Shown here: positions 7,459-15,852 of the stretch, piece by piece
Numbering within the stretch: position 1 is the first letter of the stretch
Layout of the letters: every line of letters starts with the position of its first letter
Assembly: GCA_905198865.1 (NCBI GenBank)
Contig: CAJKEB010000039.1
Coordinates: forward strand, 1 to 16,124
Direction: 5' to 3'
Length of the DNA: 16,124 bases
From: an uncultured Eubacteriales bacterium
GTDB taxonomy: Bacteria; Bacillota; Clostridia; Monoglobales; Monoglobaceae
Made by a program: the position numbers and the translations under genes
The notes under the pieces: model-generated
The model's input: only the letters and a program-made list of their open reading frames with translations
Database searches by the model: none
Told to the model about the DNA's origin: nothing

Positions 7459-10400
7459 ATGTATCGAAAGGTTTCCACAGAGCTTTCGTTCGTTGACCGC
7501 GAAAAGGAAGTTGTTGAATTCTGGAAAGAGAACGATATATTTAAAAAGAGTATAAAAAACCGTGAAGGTGCTGAAATCTTCACATTCTTTGACGGTCCGC
7601 CGACTGCGAACGGCAAGCCGCATATCGGTCACGTTCTGACCCGTGCGGTCAAGGATTTGATTCCGCGTTACCGCACAATGAAGGGTTACCTCGTTGAGCG
7701 TAAGGCGGGCTGGGACACACACGGTCTGCCTGTTGAGCTTGAGGTTGAAAAGAGCCTCGGCATCAGCGGAAAGCCGCAGATTGAGGAATACGGCGTTGAG
7801 GACTTTATCAAGCAGTGTAAGGCGAGCGTGTTTACTTATCAGAGCGACTGGGAGCAGATGAGCGACCGTGTCGGATTCTGGGCAGATATGGATAACCCGT
7901 ATGTGACATATCACAACGACTATATAGAATCCGTTTGGTGGGCGCTCAGACAGATCTGGGACAAGGGGTTGCTTTATAAGGGACACAAGATTATGCCTTA
8001 TTGTCCCCGCTGCGGAACTGCTCTTTCCAGCCACGAGGTTGCACAGGGCTATAAGGACGTTAAGGAAAATTCGATTATTGCCAAGTTCCCGATTGTCGGA
8101 GCGGATAAGGGCGAATATTTCCTCGCATGGACAACCACGCCGTGGACGCTTCCGTCAAACGTTGCGCTCTGCGTTAATCCGTCCGAAACATATGTCAAGG
8201 TTCAGCTCGGCGATGAAAAGTTTATTCTGGCAAAGGCTCTGCTTGAGAGCGTTCTGCCGAAGGACAGCGAGTATACAATTCTTGAAGAATATATAGGAAC
8301 CGACCTTTGCGGTATGCACTATGAGCCGCTTTATACATTTGCAAAGCCTGACGGCGACGCTTACAGAATTGTTGCGGATAACTACGTAACAATGGAGGAC
8401 GGTACCGGTATCGTTCATATCGCCCCGGCCTTTGGTGAAGATGATAACAGAGTGGGTAAGGAAAACGATCTGCCGTTTGTAAATCTTGTCAACACACAGG
8501 GTAAGTTTGTTGACGGAATGGGCGAGTGGAGCGGACTGTTTGTAAAGGATGCTGACAAGCTTGTTATCCGTGACCTTAAGGACAGAAACCAGGCGTATGC
8601 CGTTATTCCGTTTGAGCATAGCTATCCGTTCTGCTGGAGATGCGACACGCCGCTGCTTTACTATGCTTGTGATACATGGTTCATCAAGATGACAGCGGTT
8701 CGTGATAATTTGCTCAAGAACAACGAAACCGTAAACTGGATGCCTGACAATATCAAGCACGGACGTTTCGGTAACTTCCTTGAGAACATTATCGACTGGG
8801 GTCTGTCGCGTTCGAGATATTGGGGAACACCGCTTCCAATTTGGGAGTGCTCGTGCGGACACAGACATGTTATCGGCTCAATTGCGGAGCTTAAGGAAAT
8901 GGGCATCAACTGCCCCGACGATATTGAACTGCACAAGCCGTATGTTGATGAGGTCAAGCTCAGATGTCCTGAGTGCGGCGGTGAGATGACAAGAGTTCCG
9001 GAGGTTATCGACTGCTGGTTTGATTCGGGTTCAATGCCGTTTGCACAGCTTCACTATCCGTTTGAGAATAAAGAGGAATTTGAAAAGCACTATCCGGCAG
9101 ACTTCATCAGTGAGGCTATCGACCAGACCCGCGGCTGGTTCTACACACTTATGGCAATAGGAACGCTTCTGTTTGACGAAGCGCCGTACAAGAATGTTAT
9201 CGTTCTCGGTCATGTTCAGGACGAGAAGGGTAAGAAGATGAGCAAGCACCTCGGCAACGTTATTGCGCCGATGGATATACTGAACGACCAGGGCAGCGAC
9301 GCTGTACGCTGGTACTTCTACTCAAACTCAGCGCCGTGGCTGCCGAACCGCTTCTCGGCAAAGAATGTTTCCGAGTCGCAGAGAAAGTTCCTGGGTACGC
9401 TTTGGAATACTTACGCGTTCTATGTGCTTTATGCGGATATAGATGAGTTCGACCCGACAAAGTATCAGCTTGACGTTTTAAAGCTGTCGGTACTCGACAA
9501 GTGGATTTTGTCTAAATTAAACGGCGTAATCAAAGAGGTTGACGACAACCTGATGAACTACAAGATTGTTGAAGCGACACGCGCTATTTCAGAGTTCACT
9601 GACGAGCTTTCAAACTGGTACGTTCGCCGCAGCCGTGAGCGCTTCTGGGCGAGCGAGCTGACAGACGACAAGATAAACGCTTACATGACGCTCTATACAG
9701 TGCTTGTTGAGTTCTCAAAGGTCTGCGCGCCGTTTATTCCGTTTATGACAGAGCAGATTTATCAGAACCTTGTACTGTCTGTTGACAAGAATGCTGTTGA
9801 GAGCGTTCATATGTGCGACTATCCGAAGGTAAACAGTGAGTTTAACTTCCCGGAGATTGAGAAGGATATGGACGCGGTACGTAAGGTAGTTATGCTTGGC
9901 CGTGCCTGCCGTAACGAGGCAAATATCAAGAACAGACAGCCGCTTTCAAAGCTGTATATCCAGTCGGATAACGAAATTAATCCCGACTATGAGTATATTA
10001 TTCTTGACGAGCTCAATATCAAAGCAGTTGAATTTGTTGAAGACGCAAGCAGCTTTATTTCATACAAGTTCAAGCCGCAGATGAGAACAATGGGTCCGAA
10101 GTACGGAAAGCTCATGCGTCCTATTTTTGATGAGATTGCAAAGCTGGACGGTGCAGAGGTTATGGCAGTGCTTAACTCGGGCGAGCCGCTCAGACTTACC
10201 GTTCAGGATACAGACGTAGAGGTCGGCAAGGATGACGTATTGATTGAGACTGAGCAGATGAATGGTCTTGTGTCAGACAGTGACGGCGGATTTACCGTTA
10301 TTCTTGATACAAATCTAAATGACGAGCTTATCGAAGAAGGCTTCCTGCGCGAGATAATCAGCAAGGTTCAGACAATGCGCAAGGAGTCAGGCTTTGAGGT

Positions 10401-10587
10401 TCAGGACAGAATAAACGTTAAGTTCTCGGGCAGTGATAAGATTGCTGCAATCTTTGATAAGTTTGATGAATATATCAAGTCACAGCTTCTTGCGGACACA
10501 ATCGAGAGAGTTGACGGCGCAGCCGACGGCAGAGAATGGAACATCAACGGCGAAAAAGTCGTTATTGATGCGAAAGTTGTAAAATAA
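7459..10587 (+). CDS. ileS: Isoleucyl-tRNA synthetase, type 2 (IleRS2)
   Basis: The product has 1042 aa. It charges tRNA-Ile with isoleucine in the cytoplasm and edits valine. HIGH lies at 55-58 and KMSKH at 593-597, the two class I ATP-site motifs. Editing-domain pieces WTTTPWTLPSN (224-234) and GTGIVHIAPAFGEDD (315-329) are present. Cysteine pairs at 182/185, 392/395, 464/466 and 503/506 fit metal-ribbon insertions. The segment GWDTHGLPVELEVEK (84-98), the length above 1000 aa and the DUF5915-like C-terminus place it in the eukaryote-like type 2 clade, known for low mupirocin sensitivity. I chose ATG at 7459, 6 nt after GGAGGG (7447-7452). An in-frame TTG at 7456 is possible but sits too close to the ribosome binding site. 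It is monocistronic, with its own promoter and terminator. Confidence 0.97.
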   Translation: MYRKVSTELSFVDREKEVVEFWKENDIFKKSIKNREGAEIFTFFDGPPTANGKPHIGHVLTRAVKDLIPRYRTMKGYLVERKAGWDTHGLPVELEVEKSLGISGKPQIEEYGVEDFIKQCKASVFTYQSDWEQMSDRVGFWADMDNPYVTYHNDYIESVWWALRQIWDKGLLYKGHKIMPYCPRCGTALSSHEVAQGYKDVKENSIIAKFPIVGADKGEYFLAWTTTPWTLPSNVALCVNPSETYVKVQLGDEKFILAKALLESVLPKDSEYTILEEYIGTDLCGMHYEPLYTFAKPDGDAYRIVADNYVTMEDGTGIVHIAPAFGEDDNRVGKENDLPFVNLVNTQGKFVDGMGEWSGLFVKDADKLVIRDLKDRNQAYAVIPFEHSYPFCWRCDTPLLYYACDTWFIKMTAVRDNLLKNNETVNWMPDNIKHGRFGNFLENIIDWGLSRSRYWGTPLPIWECSCGHRHVIGSIAELKEMGINCPDDIELHKPYVDEVKLRCPECGGEMTRVPEVIDCWFDSGSMPFAQLHYPFENKEEFEKHYPADFISEAIDQTRGWFYTLMAIGTLLFDEAPYKNVIVLGHVQDEKGKKMSKHLGNVIAPMDILNDQGSDAVRWYFYSNSAPWLPNRFSAKNVSESQRKFLGTLWNTYAFYVLYADIDEFDPTKYQLDVLKLSVLDKWILSKLNGVIKEVDDNLMNYKIVEATRAISEFTDELSNWYVRRSRERFWASELTDDKINAYMTLYTVLVEFSKVCAPFIPFMTEQIYQNLVLSVDKNAVESVHMCDYPKVNSEFNFPEIEKDMDAVRKVVMLGRACRNEANIKNRQPLSKLYIQSDNEINPDYEYIILDELNIKAVEFVEDASSFISYKFKPQMRTMGPKYGKLMRPIFDEIAKLDGAEVMAVLNSGEPLRLTVQDTDVEVGKDDVLIETEQMNGLVSDSDGGFTVILDTNLNDELIEEGFLREIISKVQTMRKESGFEVQDRINVKFSGSDKIAAIFDKFDEYIKSQLLADTIERVDGAADGREWNINGEKVVIDAKVVK

Positions 10588-10617
10588 TTATAAGGTTGTA
10601 AAACAGAATAATAGTTT

Positions 10618-10649
10618 GGGCTGAGTCATTTGTGACTCAGCCCTTTTTT
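10618..10649 (+). terminator. Rho-independent terminator of ileS
   Basis: GGGCTGAGTCA (10618-10628) and TGACTCAGCCC (10633-10643) form a perfect 11-bp stem with a TTTG loop, followed directly by six T. It lies 30 nt past the ileS stop. The minus-strand side lacks a good T tract, so its value for the convergent GH5 gene is doubtful. Confidence 0.95.
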
Positions 10650-10671
10650 ATATTATAAAAAAACAAAACTG

Positions 10672-12261
10672 TTAAAAAGCAAATCTGTCAAAAACAAATT
10701 GTCCGGATTCGGTCAAGTCGCTTTCGTCCCAGACTGAGTTGGGGTCTGTTCCGGGGTTCAGAGCCGCAGAGCTTTCAGCTTTATCGCACAGCGACCAGTT
10801 CACCCGGCTTATACCCCGCGCTTCAAGAAAGTCAAGCCACTCAGCCGCCTGATTTAAGTAAACACCGCCGCTGCCATCCGCAGCGCTTGTTCCCCATTCA
10901 CTTATGAAGATAGGAGCATTTTTCGAGAGCGCGTAATCTATTTTATCTCTGAGCTGACTGCCGTGCGTTCCTGCGTAAAAGTGACAGGTATACATGATAT
11001 TGTCAAAGTAAAGCGGATCGTCTGCGGCTGCGTCAACGTCCTGGCTCCATGTCGGCGAGCCGACAAGCACCACCGCGTTTGTATTTTGACGGATTACAGG
11101 GATTATCTGATCGGCATACGGCTTGACATTACCCGACCATGAAATATTACCGTTTGGCTCATTGCATATTTCATAAATCAGGTTAGGCGTATCCGCATAT
11201 TTAAGTGATGCTTCGGCAAAGAATTCCTTGGCTTCGTTTACGTATTGAAGCGGGTCGCCGTCGCTCAGGATATGCCAGTCAATAATCACATACATGTCGT
11301 TTCGGATTGCGTTGTCGATTGCTGTGTATGCGGCTTGCTTTATGCTGTCCTTATTGCTTATATACCCGTTTTCCTCCGTATACATTGCAACTCTGAACAC
11401 GTTTGCGCCAAAGTCTGCCGTGTTTTTGATTGAGTTATATGACGTGAAGCCCGGATACCACTGTACACCGTGACTGCTCATTCCGCGGAGTATTATAGGT
11501 TCGCCGTTCTGATTGCAAAGCTGTGTTCCGATGACCGAGAGATTTCCGTTTTGGCTCACGCCGCCCGTGATATAATTTTTATTCTGATCAGGAGCAGGCG
11601 CCGCAGACACGGCTCCGCCGCTCGGCAGCACTGCGGCAGAATTGCCGGCTGCACGCATAATGATTGCGCAAGCTTCGGCGCGTGTGAGTGAATTTTGCGG
11701 ATTAAAGCAGCCGTTTTCATCACCGGTCAGAATTCCGTTGTTGTAGGCACGAACCACAAGATAAGCATACCTGCCCGGTATCTGATTGAAGTCTGTAATC
11801 GTTGTCATATAGTAATAATACGCATTGTCTTCGTGTTCGTTCTCAGGTATATCAAAAGCAAGCGCCGTTATTTTCGCAGCCATCTGCCTTGTGATTGGTT
11901 TGTCAAAGTCAGCCTCATATATTTCGTCATAGTCATACCACTTGTTGTCATATGCGTATTTCATGTTGCCTGATGCCCAGTGCAGGCCGCTTTGCTGTTC
12001 GTTTGCTCCGGTCGTGCAGCGCTTTACAACGCTTATGAATTCAGCATAGGTAATAGCTGAGTCCGGCCTGAAGGTTCCGTCCTCATAACCGCTCAGCAAG
12101 CCAAGCGATACCATGTTGTTTATGTTTTCAGTGTACCATTCATTGTTGCTTACATCGCTGAAGGCAAGTGCCGGTTCTGCCAATACTAAAACCAACAGCG
12201 AAACAAGCAAAATTGTAATCTTACTGAATTTTATATAATTTCTTAATTTTCTGAATTTCAT
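10672..12261 (-). CDS. SLH-anchored GH5 endoglucanase (cellulase)
   Basis: The product has 529 aa. Residues 1-33 are a signal peptide, with likely cleavage after ALA. Three SLH repeats follow at about 34-80, 95-140 and 155-205 (for example GYEDGTFRPDSAITYAEF, 58-75), then an Ala/Pro/Gly linker (210-228). The rest (about 240-529) is a GH5 barrel close to subfamily 2 endoglucanases of Bacillus type. Visible landmarks are RGMSSHGVQW (259-268), FRVAMYT (289-295), IIDWHILSD (326-334), acid/base E368 in NEP, HFYAGTHG (427-434), nucleophile E455 in SEWGTS, and NWS (488-490). It should cut internal beta-1,4-glucan bonds at the cell surface. The catalytic domain seems complete. The start has TTGGAG about 8 nt upstream. 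It is transcribed alone, divergently from the Rrf2 gene. Confidence 0.95.
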   Translation of the reverse strand: MKFRKLRNYIKFSKITILLVSLLVLVLAEPALAFSDVSNNEWYTENINNMVSLGLLSGYEDGTFRPDSAITYAEFISVVKRCTTGANEQQSGLHWASGNMKYAYDNKWYDYDEIYEADFDKPITRQMAAKITALAFDIPENEHEDNAYYYYMTTITDFNQIPGRYAYLVVRAYNNGILTGDENGCFNPQNSLTRAEACAIIMRAAGNSAAVLPSGGAVSAAPAPDQNKNYITGGVSQNGNLSVIGTQLCNQNGEPIILRGMSSHGVQWYPGFTSYNSIKNTADFGANVFRVAMYTEENGYISNKDSIKQAAYTAIDNAIRNDMYVIIDWHILSDGDPLQYVNEAKEFFAEASLKYADTPNLIYEICNEPNGNISWSGNVKPYADQIIPVIRQNTNAVVLVGSPTWSQDVDAAADDPLYFDNIMYTCHFYAGTHGSQLRDKIDYALSKNAPIFISEWGTSAADGSGGVYLNQAAEWLDFLEARGISRVNWSLCDKAESSAALNPGTDPNSVWDESDLTESGQFVFDRFAF

Positions 12262-12289
12262 AACGGCACTCCAATTTAGTTTTTAGATT

Positions 12290-12318
12290 ATTATATCATA
12301 TATTAACGCATATGTCCA
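12290..12318 (-). promoter_or_regulatory. Promoter of the GH5 gene
   Basis: On the minus strand TGGACA (12313-12318, five of six) and TATAAT (12290-12295, perfect) have a 17-nt spacer, giving a leader of about 20 nt before the GH5 ATG. It lies back to back with the Rrf2 promoter, the -35 boxes being only 25 nt apart. Confidence 0.7.
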
Positions 12319-12343
12319 AGCTAAACTTTTTTGGATAAAATTG

Positions 12344-12372
12344 TTGACATAAAGATAAAACAGTGATATACT
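12344..12372 (+). promoter_or_regulatory. Promoter of the Rrf2-family gene
   Basis: TTGACA (12344-12349, perfect) and TATACT (12367-12372, five of six) have a 17-nt spacer. The predicted start near 12379 gives a leader of about 57 nt. Rrf2 proteins often repress their own promoter, but I see no convincing palindrome here. Confidence 0.8.
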
Positions 12373-12435
12373 AAATCATATAGGAAAGCTATGAATAAAC
12401 ATTTGATATAGATGCAGTACAGGAGGACGATATAC

Positions 12436-12876
12436 ATGAAAATATCAACAAAAGGAAGATATGCACTGCGCCTGATGCTTGATATAGCCGAGCATTCAAG
12501 CGGCGGAAATGTGTCTATCAAGGATGTGTCGGAGCGTCAGAATATTTCGATGAAGTATCTTGAGCAAATTGTAGGCATGCTGTGCAAGGCCGGATTTCTC
12601 AAAAGCCAGCGCGGAGCGCAGGGCGGTTATAAGATGCTGCGTTCGCCCGAGGAATATACAATAGGAGATATACTCAGGGTGACTGAGGGAAGCATGGCTC
12701 CGGTTGACTGTCTTGAAGATGATGTGAACCAGTGTCCGAGGGCGTCGGTATGTCCGACGATTAAGTTCTGGAGTGGGCTGTATGATGCCGTTAACCAATA
12801 CATGGACAGCACTACTCTTGCTGATTTGATTATTGAGAATGAGCAAGTGCGTGATGATTTCAGCTATTGTATATAA
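12436..12876 (+). CDS. Rrf2-family (IscR-like) transcriptional regulator
   Basis: The product has 146 aa. The N-terminus MKISTKGRYALRLMLDIAEH is the standard Rrf2 opening. The winged helix covers about 1-75, with the recognition region ISMKYLEQIVGMLCKAGFL and the wing RGAQGGYKM. Three cysteines at 92, 100 and 106 (C-x7-C-x5-C) sit where IscR carries its Fe-S ligands (C-x5-C-x5-C there), so an Fe-S or redox/thiol sensor is likely. Whether a cluster is bound is inference. An upstream in-frame ATG (12412) would add 8 residues, but AGGAGG (12421-12426) lies 9 nt before the ATG I chose. In relatives the gene usually precedes a cysteine desulfurase and scaffold gene; here it is followed by a terminator, so it is an orphan. 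Confidence 0.93.
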   Translation: MKISTKGRYALRLMLDIAEHSSGGNVSIKDVSERQNISMKYLEQIVGMLCKAGFLKSQRGAQGGYKMLRSPEEYTIGDILRVTEGSMAPVDCLEDDVNQCPRASVCPTIKFWSGLYDAVNQYMDSTTLADLIIENEQVRDDFSYCI

Positions 12877-12896
12877 GAATTTTTAAGCAACGTCTT

Positions 12897-12934
12897 AAAA
12901 ATGCTTGACGCCGCTGCATTTTGCAGCGGCGTCA
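12897..12934. terminator. Probably bidirectional terminator between Rrf2 and the GATase gene
   Basis: A perfect 13-bp GC-rich stem (12906-12918 with 12922-12934) has a TTT loop. On the minus strand it begins 3 nt after the GATase stop and is followed by AGCATTTTTAAG, a fair T tract, so it chiefly ends the GATase transcript. On the plus strand the T tract is poor. An AT-rich inverted repeat, ATTTTTAAG (12879-12887) with CTTAAAAAT (12894-12902), stands just before it and may help stop Rrf2 transcription. Confidence 0.82.
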
Positions 12935-12937
12935 GGC

Positions 12938-13708
12938 TTATATATTCATTGCGTCAAATGCTGTGATGTATTCCAGTGTCGGAATAAATTCATTATTATG
13001 ATTTGTACCTTTAAATATGCACTCGCCGTCCTTAAACGCATGCATTCTCGTCAACGGAAAATGCGACCACTCGCCATCGTCGAGCGGCAGCGTAGAAATA
13101 ATGATACCGTCGCCAGTCTTGGTATACGACAGCGTGTCCTTCATGTTTTTGTGGACATATAATATCTCGCCGTCATAGATCATAAAGTTCAGTTTGTTTC
13201 TCGGCGACAATGCAACTGCAAGCTTATCTGTCACCTCGCACCGCCGCTCTATGCTCAGCGGTGCGAAGTTGTTTTCGGATATTGCTTCGTTTATTTTGTC
13301 AATCAAATATAGAAATATGCGTTCGGAATCCGTGTCGCCCTTTTGCACAGAGAGGTATTTTGACAGAAGCCGGCTTGAATAAATAGTGCCGTTGTGTATA
13401 AGCGTCCATTCTCTGCCTGATATATCGGTGCCTGTATACGGGTGACAGTTATCGTACTTAATTGCGCCGACTGTAGCAAGCCGAATATGCGCGAGCATAA
13501 CGCTTTGAGGCTCGGTTTTGTTTATTATACCGCTGATAATTCTGCTGCCTGTAGCGCAGACAGGCTCTTTAATTAATTCGTATTTTCCGCTGTTCTGCCG
13601 CAGCATACCCCAGCCGTGCGGATGATTTATGCTGTGAGAATAGAACGTCTTTAAATACCTGTGCACATCTATGGGTGTGCCTGAGCTTATTCCGAATAAT
13701 TCACACAT
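12938..13708 (-). CDS. Class II glutamine amidotransferase (YafJ/EgtC-like)
   Basis: The product has 256 aa. Class II (Ntn) amidotransferases need cysteine as residue 2 after Met removal, so the start must be the ATG at 13706-13708, giving MCELFG, not the longer frame beginning at 13771. Other family landmarks are HGWGM (31-35), HIRLAT (74-79), NCHPY (87-91), HNGTI (105-109) and GDTDSE (124-129), which bind and cleave a gamma-glutamyl amide. No synthase or isomerase domain follows, so the partner reaction is unknown. In family terms it resembles YafJ and EgtC; EgtC removes a gamma-glutamyl group in ergothioneine synthesis. It overlaps the upstream gshA-like gene by 8 nt, and its ribosome binding site GAGGAGG (13721-13727, 12-nt spacing) lies inside that gene, suggesting coupled translation. 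Confidence 0.9.
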   Translation of the reverse strand: MCELFGISSGTPIDVHRYLKTFYSHSINHPHGWGMLRQNSGKYELIKEPVCATGSRIISGIINKTEPQSVMLAHIRLATVGAIKYDNCHPYTGTDISGREWTLIHNGTIYSSRLLSKYLSVQKGDTDSERIFLYLIDKINEAISENNFAPLSIERRCEVTDKLAVALSPRNKLNFMIYDGEILYVHKNMKDTLSYTKTGDGIIISTLPLDDGEWSHFPLTRMHAFKDGECIFKGTNHNNEFIPTLEYITAFDAMNI

Positions 13709-14876
13709 GTCTTGACATAACCTCCTCGCAATATCTCTTGTTTTCTGTGAGTTTCTGTTTTTGATACTCAATATTCTTCAGTATGTCCGAAAAATCCTTG
13801 TAGTATATACTCATATCGTCAAGTATTCCCAGCGCTGCGTCTACAGCCGGATAGTCGTTTATTTTTTCACGGCACAAATCAAATTTTGCCGCTGAGCGGT
13901 GATTGAGAATAGCTCTTTTTTGCAGCTGCGGAGTGAACTCAAAATCCGGCAGCTCCATAAGATAAATCAAAAAGTAATGAGCAAACTCAAGATCCTCACG
14001 GAATACTCCCAAAGGTGACAGAGGGTTGAGGTCAAACATTCTCAGTTCAATATGATTTACACCGTTTTCGACAAGCGAGCTAAGTTTATTCTCGCCCGAC
14101 GGCTTTAATCTGACCGGCAGATACAGCTCTCCGGCTGAGAACAGCACGCCTTTGCGGATATAGTTTTCAATACTTTCAATATATTCGCTTAAGCCGCTGT
14201 AATCAAGCTCAGGAATGAACTGGTTCCAATATCCCTTATCGCTGTTCCGGCGTGAGGAATATCCGTCAAATCCTTCGCCGCTTAAATGGTCGCCGTCCAA
14301 AGACAGGTCATATACAGGGCTTGCCGCAGTCAGCATAACCAAAAGCCAGCTGTACCGGCATACTTGCTTTGACAGGCGAAAGTATAATGAGTTCTTGAAC
14401 GTTTTGTAATCACTTTCGCCGTCGTGAATTGATTTGAAGAATTCTTCAGAAAACGAAAAGTTAAAATGTATACCGGAGTACAGCATAAGCCGCTTTCCGT
14501 AGCGGCGCTGAAGGTTTAAACGGTAATCATGCTTGAACCCTCTGTCTCCTTTAAATTGTGCAATCGGTATATCGCTTTCGATTTCAAAATGCGGCGGATT
14601 GCTGCTCAGCCAAAGACTTTCATCCTGCTGCGCAAGCTTATCCCTTGCGTACTTGTCAAGCTCTGACAGTGTGTCCATAAGCTCGTCAATACTGCCGCAG
14701 ACAGGCGTAATAAGCTCCAACTGGTTCTCGCAGAAGTCGCGGTCGAGATACTTGCTGTCTCCGAACGGGTGCGGCGTCTGTGCCAGCTTGCCGTCTGATG
14801 TGATACGCAGAGTTTCGCGCTCAAGCCCGAAATTGCCTTTAAATATATATTTGTTGTCTAAATTCAAATTAATCAC
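13701..14876 (-). CDS. gshA: Glutamate-cysteine ligase, GshA/GshF-N type
   Basis: The product has 391 aa and resembles the ligase half of bifunctional GshF and proteobacterial GshA, though it is shorter than GshA (about 518 aa) and lacks an ATP-grasp domain. Motifs seen are GLERETLRI (17-25), FCENQLELITPV (48-59), YRLNLQRRYG (118-127), SGIHFNFSF (134-142), SSRRNS with GYWNQF (about 216-229), and HIELRMFDLNPLSPLG. It should join glutamate to cysteine (or a similar amine) using ATP in the cytoplasm. I see no glutathione synthetase in the window, so the final product may be gamma-glutamylcysteine or another gamma-glutamyl compound. The start is a GTG with a weak ribosome binding site, 38 nt after the preceding ligase fragment, and no in-frame ATG lies upstream. 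It overlaps the amidotransferase gene by 8 nt. Confidence 0.87.
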   Translation of the reverse strand: MINLNLDNKYIFKGNFGLERETLRITSDGKLAQTPHPFGDSKYLDRDFCENQLELITPVCGSIDELMDTLSELDKYARDKLAQQDESLWLSSNPPHFEIESDIPIAQFKGDRGFKHDYRLNLQRRYGKRLMLYSGIHFNFSFSEEFFKSIHDGESDYKTFKNSLYFRLSKQVCRYSWLLVMLTAASPVYDLSLDGDHLSGEGFDGYSSRRNSDKGYWNQFIPELDYSGLSEYIESIENYIRKGVLFSAGELYLPVRLKPSGENKLSSLVENGVNHIELRMFDLNPLSPLGVFREDLEFAHYFLIYLMELPDFEFTPQLQKRAILNHRSAAKFDLCREKINDYPAVDAALGILDDMSIYYKDFSDILKNIEYQKQKLTENKRYCEEVMSRHV

Positions 14877-14914
14877 CTGATTTATATTTATATAATTCCC
14901 CGCATTGCTAAGCT

Positions 14915-15832
14915 TTACTGATTAAAATTCAAGGCTTCGGACGGAGACAGCTTAGAATATTCTTTGATAAAATACTCAATATCAGCTCCGTTATTCAAGC
15001 CGTCAACAAGCCTTTTGGCAGGGCTTGTAAGCGATTTTGCCCTCTCAAACAGAGGCTTTAAAAATACTTCTTCGTTCATACCGCGCTGTCTTAGTCCGGA
15101 CTCGGACAGTTCAAGTATGCGGATAAGCGTCTGAACCAATTTGTCCTTATCGACATAGCCCGGTATATCATACCTTGAAAACATTCTCTGTAATTCAGAA
15201 GCGCTGTAACCGTGTGAATAAATCACAGTATCGGAATTCAAAAGTCCTTGCAGCTCATAAACCCGTTCCAAAAGACCGATGTGAAACGCCGCCGCACACA
15301 TACTGTCGCATATCGGCTGACAGCACATACTGCGGAACTCAATCGTTCCCCTGAAGGTCAAATCCTCAAATTTGAAAGTCCTGAGATGCTCCAAATCCTC
15401 TATGCAAGGCTCAATTTCTATTTCCTTGTACTTATTTTCTTCGCTTTCGAAATATTCGCCCTTAATCCTGCCGAGCTTTAAGTAGTCGTTTATCGGAACA
15501 GGAGTAAAGTTAACATATTTGCCGTCGTGCATCGTGCAGTAGATGCTTGTTGTTTTAATGTATTCAACCAAGTCATCAACGCTGCTTAAGTCATAGTCGA
15601 ACATTCCGATATTATGCGGGTTGTACCCTTGCATACTATGCTCCCACAGCATATTTCGTGAACATAACAAGTCCGGCTCATCGGGCAAAACCGAATTTGC
15701 AAAAAGCAGCGCCTTAAACGGCTCTAATCTGCCGAAGGTGTTAATAACTGTTATCAAATCGTCATAGAATATATCAATCTGAACCTGAGACGCACTTGTA
15801 AAAGTTCCGAAATCGGGATGGTCATGGAACAC
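14915..15832 (-). pseudogene. C-terminal fragment of a broken GCS2-family glutamate-cysteine ligase
   Basis: The frame encodes 305 aa from a GTG at 15832, but it is open further upstream and reads LKYRNSGLVFHDHPDFG across 15803-15853, so the GTG is unlikely to be a real start. Recognisable family segments are HDHPDFGTFTSASQVQID, ALLFANSVLPDEPDLLCSRN, FEDLTFRGTIEFRSMCCQP and CAAAFHIGLLE, typical of a clostridial GCS2-type glutamate-cysteine ligase family. The missing N-terminus is encoded by the next fragment (15853-16062) in a frame shifted by one base. Even if the frame were restored, the protein would be only about 380 aa and would lack a central segment. The downstream gshA-like gene follows after 38 nt. 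If translated at all, a ligase without its N-terminal glutamate site should be inactive. Confidence 0.75.
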
Positions 15833-15852
15833 AAGACCGGAGTTTCTGTACT

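Noticed and set aside
7423..8034. 203-codon open frame on the minus strand
   Set aside because: It lies antisense to the start of ileS, has no recognisable domain, and is explained by the codon bias of the real gene. The same applies to the other long antisense frames inside ileS and the ABC genes.
12412..12435. Upstream ATG giving an 8-residue longer Rrf2 protein
   Set aside because: The AGGAGG site would then lie inside the coding region. The ATG at 12436 has correct spacing and gives the conserved family N-terminus MKISTKGRYA.
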